DNA from: Scheffersomyces stipitis CBS 6054
Taxonomy: Eukaryota > Ascomycota > Pichiomycetes > Serinales > Debaryomycetaceae
DNA: 64,000 nt
Assembly: GCF_000209165.1 (NCBI RefSeq)
Contig: NC_009042.1
Location: forward strand, 744,001 to 808,000
Direction: 5' to 3'
The notes beneath the pieces are model-generated. The model was given only the letters and a program-made list of their open reading frames with translations. It did not search any database and had not been told where the DNA came from. Made by a program: the position numbers and the translations under genes. Of this stretch, positions 56,375-64,000 are shown piece after piece. How positions within the stretch are numbered: the first letter of the stretch is position 1; each line of letters opens with the position of its first letter.

Positions 56375-59260
56375 TTAAGAAGGGTTCATGTTATTGAAGT
56401 GGTTGTTTTCACTTCCACTCGTATTGTTATTGTTATTTCCTTTAGCCATGTTGCTAGTCATTGTGTTACTATTGTCCACATAGCCGGTGACATCGCCGGC
56501 ATTGACATTATCCAAATTACCGTTTTCATTATAGTACAGCACATTTTGGTTCACAACTCCCTGAACAGGATACATGGCTTGTGGTGCGCCAAAGAATTGG
56601 TCCCAAATTATTTCATTTGGCATCTGGCGTATCAATTCAAATGCTTTTCTTCCTTCACGCGAGTTCATCGTTGAGCTGGGAAGCATAGGCGTACCCCCCA
56701 ACTCTAAGTTGGTGGCTGGAGGGTTGCTGATGGAACCAACAGGAGTGATTTGCACCACCGATCCAGCAGGAGTATGTTTGCCAACAATACTGCTTCTCCT
56801 GGAATTTGTAGACACTGGGGACAACGAGTCCAATTCCATGAAAAAAGTGCTTAAATCGTAGAGTGGAGTATTCAAAGGATGTTGAGCCAATCTTTGGGCC
56901 AAGTCCTCGGAATTCATCCATTCGAACGTTGGAGAAGGTGAACCGTTTCTCTCTCCAGATTTCATTGGGACCGTATTCTGTTGCAGAACCTGCTGAACAT
57001 GTGGACCGTTGTTGAGACCGTCTTGAATAATATTGGGGCTGAGATTGCTGAATGGATTGAGATCATTCTCTCTCTGTCTCTGGCCATCAAGATCTTCATC
57101 TTGGCTGATAGTCTCTATGAGTCTGGTAAGGTTGGAGTTGACATTTCCGTTGTTAATCTTCGGTAGCACATCTTTCGAGATATGAATCAACGATATACCC
57201 TGTACGCTTTCATTGTATCTCAACTTGATAACAACCATTGTCAAACTTTGAAATACTTCTACACAGTGAGAAGCAGCCTCGCAGCTGTCGATTAAGGAAT
57301 TGAGCACATTCAAACAATCAGACGATACTCGTTTCACTTCATGCAATGGCTCATCGACTCTGGCATCTTCACTGTTGTATATCGTGTGTAGATAGGATGT
57401 TCCTGCCATGAAAATATTGTGGACTGCTGCCCACGTATAATTGATACTCTTTGTTGAGAACAATTGCGCATAACAATTGATCATCTGCTTGGCAGCATAC
57501 TTGACTTGTGTGTAATCGTTAGATGAAAGCTTGTAATTTTTGGGGGACAAGCCGTGGATCATGAGCTTGACATGATAGTAATTCAAATGGAAGAAGTTTA
57601 GATTGAAGTCACAGTTCATTTCTTTACGAGATTTAGGGATATTCTGCTTCCAAAGACCGAGCCTGTTCAAGATCGATTTCTTCCAGCTATCCAACCCATC
57701 GTAACGACGAGGCAATTCGAAACTAGTATACAAAACCTTTTGCACTTCTGACTGAATCTTTCTCATCTGAAGCATGGACAAAAAGACTGTCTTGTATGAG
57801 GGCGTAGAGTTAGCAAGAAGTGAGAAATCCTTGATCGTTTCATTGGGATAAACTAGAGAATCGTCCAATACTGTTGGGAAAGGCGTATTGATGCTCTCGT
57901 CAGGAATTCCCACGGGACGATCTAGATAGAAACAGATTTGTCTATCTATGCAATAAGTACACCAAAAGAGCCTTCTTCTTTTTTCCTTAGTGAAGGAATC
58001 GATATTATGGGCACTTGATGAGTTGCTTTCGTTGTGCAAGTCCAAATCTACACAAGTTCTCAATGCCGATCCCATCGTGTACCAGACACCAGGATTTGAA
58101 GGTCTCATGGTAGAATATAATGAATATGTTAATATAGCCAGCAAGGATTCAAGTTGATCTGTAGAGCTATTCACTTCTTCGAAGTACTTGTTGGCTGCAA
58201 GGCGAAACGACTCCGAGATGGAAATCGGGTATTGTAGATGATTCACAGAAGACGCTATTGCGAAAATTATGTTTAGGAAGAAGAGTCCCTTTCTATATTG
58301 TTTTGGTGGAATAATAGAGTTGGAAATCTTTTTGATTTCGTCATTGGAAGCTTTGCTAGCATTTGTGCCCAAGATTGACTGGAAATTGTCCTTATACTGC
58401 TCAAACCACGGTGTCCACGGTACTTTCATATTTTCGTTCTCGAAGAAAGCCGCATTTATAGATGTATAATCTGACGCAATAGACACTTCTTCATAGTTGA
58501 AGTAGCCGTAGATAGGTATGAAGTATTTGGAGATGAACTCTTCACGATGGAAAATTGGCAACTGAGGATTCGCCTGGGTGAAAAAGATCAGAATGAACTG
58601 TAATGCCGTTGATTTAGGAGGCAATATCGCTGGTAAAATACCGTTGCTCGGATCCGTAGTTGCACCTGAGTTATTGGCAAATCTCTTTGAAGCTAGAGGA
58701 TGCTGGAGGTTAGAAAGTGACCTTTTCTGTATTTTCACAGCTGTTGACATCAAACGTGAAAAGGCGATACTTGGTGCGTGTTGACTTTCGTCTAATGTGT
58801 GTATATCAGTCTTCTCTGAGCTTATCAGAATGCTTTTCACTATCACCAGAGAAGACTCACAAGGAATACTGCCCTTTGAAAGGACTCTATCTTCTACTTT
58901 AACCTTGCTGTTGCGAATTTCGGTTGTTTCCTGATCGTCAAGTGTGATCCCCTTGTCACGAAGTCTCTGCTCGAGCATGTTCACTCTATCTTCCAAATAC
59001 ATCACGTAAGATCTAGGAACCTCACGGCCTGTTATGGGATCAAGGCCAATACACTCTGAGCCAGCCTTTTCACACTTGGAACACTTTGGAAGTCGCTGAT
59101 CACATTTCACTTTCTTCTTTCTACACCGCTGACAGGCCGATATAGACCTTGAGATTCCTGAATTAGATGACGAAGTTGGTTCCGCTAACGGAGCTGGAAA
59201 AGATTTCGGAGAAAGTTCTTTCTCCGCTTTGAATGATAGTTTTCTTTTTTTGGGTGCCAT
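56375..59260 (-). CDS. Zn2Cys6 transcription factor, Ppr1/Urc2-like
   Basis: A 961-residue zinc-cluster factor. An N-terminal PKKRK nuclear signal precedes the binuclear cluster: Cys43, 46, 53, 60, 63 and 70 (ACQRCRKKKVKC start). The block after it, LDPITGREVPRSYV plus a short coiled coil (YLEDRVNMLEQRL), strongly resembles Ppr1. The fungal-specific regulatory domain spans about 230-520 (RRRLFWCTYCIDRQ, FYLDRPVGIPDES). The C-terminus is Asn-rich, a probable activation region. Ppr1 senses pyrimidine intermediates and activates URA genes; Urc2, related, controls uracil catabolism in other yeasts. Which applies here cannot be decided from sequence. It is not a plausible partner of the MAL genes, 45 kb away. 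Confidence 0.82.
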   Translation of the reverse strand: MAPKKRKLSFKAEKELSPKSFPAPLAEPTSSSNSGISRSISACQRCRKKKVKCDQRLPKCSKCEKAGSECIGLDPITGREVPRSYVMYLEDRVNMLEQRLRDKGITLDDQETTEIRNSKVKVEDRVLSKGSIPCESSLVIVKSILISSEKTDIHTLDESQHAPSIAFSRLMSTAVKIQKRSLSNLQHPLASKRFANNSGATTDPSNGILPAILPPKSTALQFILIFFTQANPQLPIFHREEFISKYFIPIYGYFNYEEVSIASDYTSINAAFFENENMKVPWTPWFEQYKDNFQSILGTNASKASNDEIKKISNSIIPPKQYRKGLFFLNIIFAIASSVNHLQYPISISESFRLAANKYFEEVNSSTDQLESLLAILTYSLYSTMRPSNPGVWYTMGSALRTCVDLDLHNESNSSSAHNIDSFTKEKRRRLFWCTYCIDRQICFYLDRPVGIPDESINTPFPTVLDDSLVYPNETIKDFSLLANSTPSYKTVFLSMLQMRKIQSEVQKVLYTSFELPRRYDGLDSWKKSILNRLGLWKQNIPKSRKEMNCDFNLNFFHLNYYHVKLMIHGLSPKNYKLSSNDYTQVKYAAKQMINCYAQLFSTKSINYTWAAVHNIFMAGTSYLHTIYNSEDARVDEPLHEVKRVSSDCLNVLNSLIDSCEAASHCVEVFQSLTMVVIKLRYNESVQGISLIHISKDVLPKINNGNVNSNLTRLIETISQDEDLDGQRQRENDLNPFSNLSPNIIQDGLNNGPHVQQVLQQNTVPMKSGERNGSPSPTFEWMNSEDLAQRLAQHPLNTPLYDLSTFFMELDSLSPVSTNSRRSSIVGKHTPAGSVVQITPVGSISNPPATNLELGGTPMLPSSTMNSREGRKAFELIRQMPNEIIWDQFFGAPQAMYPVQGVVNQNVLYYNENGNLDNVNAGDVTGYVDNSNTMTSNMAKGNNNNNTSGSENNHFNNMNPS

Positions 59261-60373
59261 ATGGATTTTTCAATTGAGACAGCTGGAAGTCGTCAAGATA
59301 TAAACAGGATAGCAAATTGCAAAAATGGAAGAAGCTGATCTGACTAGACTTTCATCAGATCGTAGATGCGCAACAAGTGCTAGATATTACAACAGTGCGA
59401 ATTGACTGATAATGTGTGGAAATTAGCTTTGGGCTAATGCCAGGGTTCTAGAAGGAGATATTCACAATAAAAGTCTACAATATAGAAACAAATAATTAAA
59501 ATTATATAAATCCATGAACGAAAAGCTTTGAAAATCTTGCTTTTATGTATTTGATAAAGCAATACCAAACACCAGCGGTTTTTTAAATTAGCCTTGATTT
59601 AATTTTTTGCTAGAAAATATTATCTTCTCGTAATTAAAAATATATTCACTGTATTAAGCTTCTCGAACTTTAAAAGCGTGCGTACGATATTATTTAAGTA
59701 CCAGACTATTTAGTCCTCTGATTTCAAAATGCATAAGTAGAACAGTCCAAGGAATATATGGACTTGGCATGCTGTGCCTTTCTGCGCACGACGAGATGTT
59801 CTGTGATGGCTTGCCTCCTCCGACAATTATCCTTTTGAATCATAACGCATCCATTTGGATTTTCACCCAATGCAACCACATTCTAGTCTAGTATTACTGG
59901 ATTGAAGCAAAAGAATACATAATGGAATCATATAATTAGTTAATTAAATTACAGAAATGAAAACTTGAGAAGCAACTAACTTTTTGGCTGTCCTCGAATG
60001 AGGAGACAAAGAACGATGCGTCAACAGTGTCAATGTTTTTGTAGATACGGCTGCATTTTCGTCGTTTATCTCCCACCAGCGAGGAATTTTAACATAACCA
60101 GGAATAGCATCAAGTGATTTCAGCAAACAAAGATAGTACAAGAAGTTACTTTTACAAAGAAATTAAGACCCCGCTCCGCAACTGAAGTATGTGGAGTCGA
60201 AGTAGAAATACAAAAATGAGGCTTGACACTTGCCATGCCAGCAATATGGACACCAGACCACGTCCGGTAACTAATGTTAAAATTAACATTAGGCATTAAA
60301 TGAAGACTTGCAAATATTAATTACGCTTAAACTTTTCGTCCAAGTCAGAATCACGACAGCAAAATTGAACTTC
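59261..60373. other. Zinc-cluster gene upstream region and PhoD-like 3' flank
   Basis: 1.11 kb. Very AT-rich at 59480-59700. A minus-strand frame of 65 codons (59944-60141) without ATG has protein-like codons; no relative is recognised and no splice site links it to a neighbour. A 10-bp inverted repeat (60271-60292) lies 80 bp past the PhoD-like stop. Confidence 0.5.
60271..60292. terminator. Inverted repeat past the PhoD-like gene
   Basis: CTAATGTTAA-AA-TTAACATTAG: perfect 10-bp arms, 2-bp centre. It may aid 3'-end formation or be a protein-binding palindrome. Confidence 0.4.
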
Positions 60374-62488
60374 TCAGTGAAGGTGCTTGACACTTGTAGG
60401 ATCCAACTTGAAGCTGCCAGCCAACTTTGGAATGAACACTTCGTATCCGGTTGTGGGTGCATCGTAGTTGTTTGGTTCCTGTTCCACGTGTAGAGTAGTA
60501 ACAAGTGAGTCGTCATAGAGTGGATATTCAATAAAACGTTCATTGGCAGTCTTTTTATTGAGGTCATTTTTCGGCTCAGTTCCGTCGTCAAATACTGGAC
60601 GTGGGAACTTTCTTACCACCTCTTCAGCAGAATCGCTGGTGATTTTAGTTTTGTACTTGGACTGTTTGGCGATGATGAGATCTGACCAGTTTCTCTTGTT
60701 CATGAACTGCTGGTTTTCTCTGGGAGAACCGTCAACGTCATTGAGGAAAATGGGAACAATATCCTCGTCAGTGACACCATTGTCGAAATGGTGGATCTTA
60801 CTTCTACGGTTCAAAAGCCCAGCCATGGCATCTGGAGGAGGAGCATTGATAATCGCCGATGAAATGATGTTGAAAATCAACCGAGGGTCGTATTCCGGTC
60901 TCAGAGCAATTTGCTCGTTGAGTTCTTCGATATTCTCTCCCTTGATCAAATGGGCATGTGGATGGTGATGCCATTTGGTCTTGAATCTGCCGATAGCACA
61001 TAAATGTACATCACCTGACAAGATTGTGATTCTGACCCCGCTTGAAGCACCAAACTGGAGTAACTCATTGATGAAATGGTTACGCTCCCGTTTGTGATGT
61101 TTTGAACACCAATGGTCATTCAAGTCGTCCAAGACTTCGATATCACCGTCAAATTCATTGACCAAACCCTTGTTGATGACACCTTTAGCAGCCAAGGCAC
61201 GCACAGGCTTTAAAACTGTTGAGGTCAACAACCATTCGAGCCAGACAAGACGAGGATAGAAAATGGGAACACCAAGCATCACAAGCAAGTGCTTGATCTC
61301 AGGAGCTGCCGCGACTTCCTTCTTCAATCTACTGAAGATGTTCTTGTATGAGGAAGGAGAAACTACTTGTTTCAACTTTCTCTCGGTTCTACAGTCCACA
61401 CCTACCAAGCCGATTTCCTTGCCAAGACGAGCATAGACGGAGTGGTTCTTTTGTTTTATATAAGGACCCGGTCCAGAGCCAAGGATCCAGCTAGGGTCGC
61501 TTTCGTGAGCTTTCTCCTCTATGCTGGTGTGTTGCTGAAACAACATATAGAATTTGTAAGCTACCGTTCCTACCGTAGAGAGCACTGGAGAAGCCATGGT
61601 AGAATCATGGTACGAGCCAAACCCATCGATGATGTCGTGGTCATCAAAGATGTTGACAGAGGGAATCTGGGCCATAGTTAACGGAAAAAGTCGCTGCAAG
61701 GTTTTCCCGTTTTTTCCAGTCCAGAACCCCTTACCAAACCAGGCCAAGTAGTGGTTCAAGTAATAATTGTTCAATTCAGTCAACAAGAGATCTGTAGCTG
61801 CCATATGCTTCTTTTTATGGGAAGACAGCTCGGTCATCCATCTCAGCAATTCAGTCGAATTTAACTTGACAGAGTCACAGTAGATCTGGTCACCTCCTCC
61901 GAGCATGACGTGGTAGTGCTGGTCGCTGTGTTTGGCCAAGACGTCATACCAGAGAGAAGACTTGTATTCGCTGGTAGAGGTAGCAAGTGAGAAACCGTTA
62001 CATGAAAAGGAAACAACATTCATTGATTCATCAACAGCCGGAATAAAAAACTGGAAGGACTGTTTGTAGTGGTTGTTAATGAAATACTTCACATTCTGTT
62101 CGTACAGAGTCAACTGCAAGTCGATGTCGTATCTGAAGAAAGAGAAGCCGTCTTGCTCGTGGTAATTGGTACCTGGAAACTCGCCGGACTTAACTAAGTC
62201 AGCCGAGCCGTCTTTTTCAGAAGCAGGGCCGATCTTATACGAAACTGGAGGGACCACAGAATCTTTGTTGTCCTTCACAACGATCATGATAGATCCACGG
62301 TAGTTGGTCAGGCCATTCTCCAAAGTGCCGGCGAGACGAAGAATTGGTCCACATCTCACATCAAGACCCCCTAGAGGCTCATCGATAGGTGATTCGGCCG
62401 GAACGTTTTCTCCGCTTAACTCGTTGATTTGACGGTAGTCAGCTAGCGGAATTGGGGCAAACCAGTCTGAAGTTGACGGGACAGGCAT
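60374..62488 (-). CDS. PhoD-like phosphatase-domain protein
   Basis: A 704-residue protein whose centre has PhoD-type metallophosphatase motifs: GGGDQIYCD (197-205), IFDDHDIIDGFGSYHDS (about 285) and LSGDVHLCAIG (about 505), which supply metal-binding Asp and His residues. An N-terminal beta domain precedes it (about residues 20-160). There is no signal peptide, so unlike bacterial PhoD this is a cytosolic or membrane-associated fungal PhoD-like protein of unknown substrate. I know of no S. cerevisiae ortholog. Its promoter carries the phased CAATTG array. Confidence 0.82.
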   Translation of the reverse strand: MPVPSTSDWFAPIPLADYRQINELSGENVPAESPIDEPLGGLDVRCGPILRLAGTLENGLTNYRGSIMIVVKDNKDSVVPPVSYKIGPASEKDGSADLVKSGEFPGTNYHEQDGFSFFRYDIDLQLTLYEQNVKYFINNHYKQSFQFFIPAVDESMNVVSFSCNGFSLATSTSEYKSSLWYDVLAKHSDQHYHVMLGGGDQIYCDSVKLNSTELLRWMTELSSHKKKHMAATDLLLTELNNYYLNHYLAWFGKGFWTGKNGKTLQRLFPLTMAQIPSVNIFDDHDIIDGFGSYHDSTMASPVLSTVGTVAYKFYMLFQQHTSIEEKAHESDPSWILGSGPGPYIKQKNHSVYARLGKEIGLVGVDCRTERKLKQVVSPSSYKNIFSRLKKEVAAAPEIKHLLVMLGVPIFYPRLVWLEWLLTSTVLKPVRALAAKGVINKGLVNEFDGDIEVLDDLNDHWCSKHHKRERNHFINELLQFGASSGVRITILSGDVHLCAIGRFKTKWHHHPHAHLIKGENIEELNEQIALRPEYDPRLIFNIISSAIINAPPPDAMAGLLNRRSKIHHFDNGVTDEDIVPIFLNDVDGSPRENQQFMNKRNWSDLIIAKQSKYKTKITSDSAEEVVRKFPRPVFDDGTEPKNDLNKKTANERFIEYPLYDDSLVTTLHVEQEPNNYDAPTTGYEVFIPKLAGSFKLDPTSVKHLH

Positions 62489-64000
62489 CTGAAAAGGGTT
62501 TTATAGCAGTGATTTTTCAATTCCGACGAGAGTAGCAAGCCTACAAATAGATGTGGAATGTAGGCAGAAGCTTCAGAAAGTAGCAATTGAGTGCAATTGA
62601 GGACAATTGGTAGCAATTGAGTTACGCGAAGAAGAACCGTAAGAAAAACCAAACCAAACAAGAAAGATGAAATGAAATTAACAGCGTATGACAATGAGTT
62701 AACTTGGAAATTACACAGGCACAAACTCCTCGAATAGAATCGATTACATAGGTAATTGTTCAAATGCAGGCGAGAAGATGAGATGAAACGATGGTGTACA
62801 GTAAGGGTCTGGGGTAGGGATGAGATATGTGGACTTTGCGAGAATTAGAACACAATAGCGAAGACGGCGGCTTAGGCTTTGAAGAAGGATGGTATGGATA
62901 ACGAGTGCAATATAGCTTGTAGCAGGGTGAATTGGCTGGTGAGAGAGATAGAGAAGAGTCTGGAGAGAAAATCTCAGGGAGTGAGGATGAGATACAAATT
63001 GCTGATAAAAGTGAAAAAGTTAGTACAGTTTAGAGTGAAAACAGTAGAGATTATGAGATCCATTTACATTTGGGATAATCAGAGATAAAGAGAGCTAGTG
63101 TGGTTTTTATAAGAGTACTTAGAAGTATTTAATAGTGATTGGGAGAAGTATTTAGTAGCAGTATCAGTAGTATTATTGGAAGTAGTTTTGGTATAGCAAA
63201 GAATCCTAGAAAATAAGAGGAAAGCCTTTCAGTGATAAGTTCGGGAGACACGATCACGAACGCCAGACCCAAGCTGATAAACCCCGCTGAACACATCCTT
63301 TGGCTGGTGACGGACTCTACAGCATCTCCATTGTTCGGAGCAAAATATCTAGCTCCAGTGAGTGTTATCACCATAAAATGACTAAGATAAGAGGTTCGTG
63401 TCACAATTCCATTTCACAGTGAGGAGATACCCCGAATGAGGCAACCATCTGGAACGTCTGGTGCAAGAATCTGTGTTTCCCATTCTGGGCAAATTGAAGA
63501 GGCTGAGGTTTTAGGAATGAACTGTTCCTGAACAGGGAGACAATGGACATGAGAATGCTTAGGAGAACTTTAAGCCCACCAGTAGATATCGGTGATAGCC
63601 TCTGCAAATGGTAGTCCAGTAGAGACTGGCTCACATCTACCCTTTAGTTGAGCTCTCGCCAACACTGGAGATCACACTGTTCGGACTTTCCATTAAAGCC
63701 ATAGAGATTAGGTGTTAAGTGTACAGATAAATGTTTAAGGAAGCAGATCCTGACATTTCTACACTAACACTCGTATACTAATACTAATTTGTACAGAAAC
63801 TGTTGCACGTACAGAAGACTGCAACTGGAACAAAGATTTGGTAGCTGATATTCTTGCCTTAGGCTTACGTAGTAAATTGGCTCATCTCTACAAAAAAGCT
63901 AGCGACTAAATATCGACAGACTCTCATTCAAGTAGTTCTCCTTCTTCTCAATTAACGACGAAGAGTTTTCATTTATCCCCCGGTTTTTGTGTCTATCTCT
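62489..64000. other. Right-end region without a recognised gene
   Basis: 1.5 kb. From left: the phased CAATTG array, a purine-rich stretch (62880-63080), a minus-strand TACTAAC followed by TTTTATCAG (63025 down to about 63003), direct repeats of AGAAGTATTTA (63121-63131, 63144-63154), and two GC-richer islands (about 63235-63350, 63415-63670). The last 100 bases look like a promoter or leader of a plus-strand gene beyond the window. Confidence 0.5.
62584..62619. promoter_or_regulatory. Four CAATTG cores in exact 10-bp phase
   Basis: CAATTG at 62584, 62594, 62604 and 62614, embedded in near-identical 10-bp units (AGCAATTGAG type), about 96-131 bp upstream of the PhoD-like ATG. The spacing of one helical turn puts every core on the same face of the DNA. 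Confidence 0.6.

Noticed and set aside
56375..59260. Zinc-cluster gene as the MAL activator
   Set aside because: It is 45 kb from the MAL genes, and the region after the zinc cluster is Ppr1-like.

Overview
This window is nuclear DNA of a budding yeast of the CUG-Ser clade. The best internal evidence is in the DUN1 kinase gene, where a CTG codon (31630-31632) falls at the near-invariant Ser of the kinase D-x-W-S-x-G motif. The gene set (Rac GTPase, Grf10/Pho2 homeodomain factor, maltase/maltose-permease pair, PhoD-like protein, 348-residue ADH) fits a Scheffersomyces stipitis-like yeast. The species name is my inference from remembered sequences, not a database result.

Layout. I support 29 protein genes, one of them cut by the left edge. 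All but DUN1 read as single exons. 1-6.2 kb: N-terminus of an unidentified gene, a long non-coding stretch, a DUF4246 2-oxoglutarate-oxygenase-like gene and the SDR gene PBR1. 6.6-15.7 kb: IPI3, a divergent maltase/maltose-permease pair sharing a 1.2 kb promoter, a SNRNP27-type spliceosomal gene, and NOP6. 16-32 kb: RAC1, a mitochondrial L-2-hydroxyglutarate-dehydrogenase-like gene, KIN28, CYK3, CCT3, TIP20 and DUN1 (with a 64-nt intron). 32-47 kb: MSS2, GRF10/PHO2 with 2.8 kb of upstream DNA, an alpha/beta-hydrolase-like gene, ATG16, ADH and GPI10. 47-62.5 kb: RIM13, OST3, SNN1, a ROG1-type lipase, RPC17, a small OB-fold candidate (TEN1-like), a Ppr1/Urc2-like zinc-cluster factor and a PhoD-like protein. 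62.5-64 kb has no recognised gene but contains GC-richer islands.

Most genes are housekeeping and are not organised into pathways. The exception is the maltase/permease pair, which forms a maltose-utilisation unit without an adjacent activator gene. IPI3 and NOP6 both serve ribosome biogenesis; NOP6 has a perfect PAC box.

I did not find a new defence-like or mobile system. The less-described material is mostly regulatory: four CAATTG cores exactly 10 bp apart upstream of the PhoD-like gene, recurring TTTCGCAACC and GGGTGCAA motifs between genes, a 9-bp inverted repeat at the midpoint of the MAL promoter, inverted repeats upstream of GRF10, and the unexplained right-hand end. Start codons were set at the first ATG; several longer open frames begin only at TTG or GTG and were trimmed.
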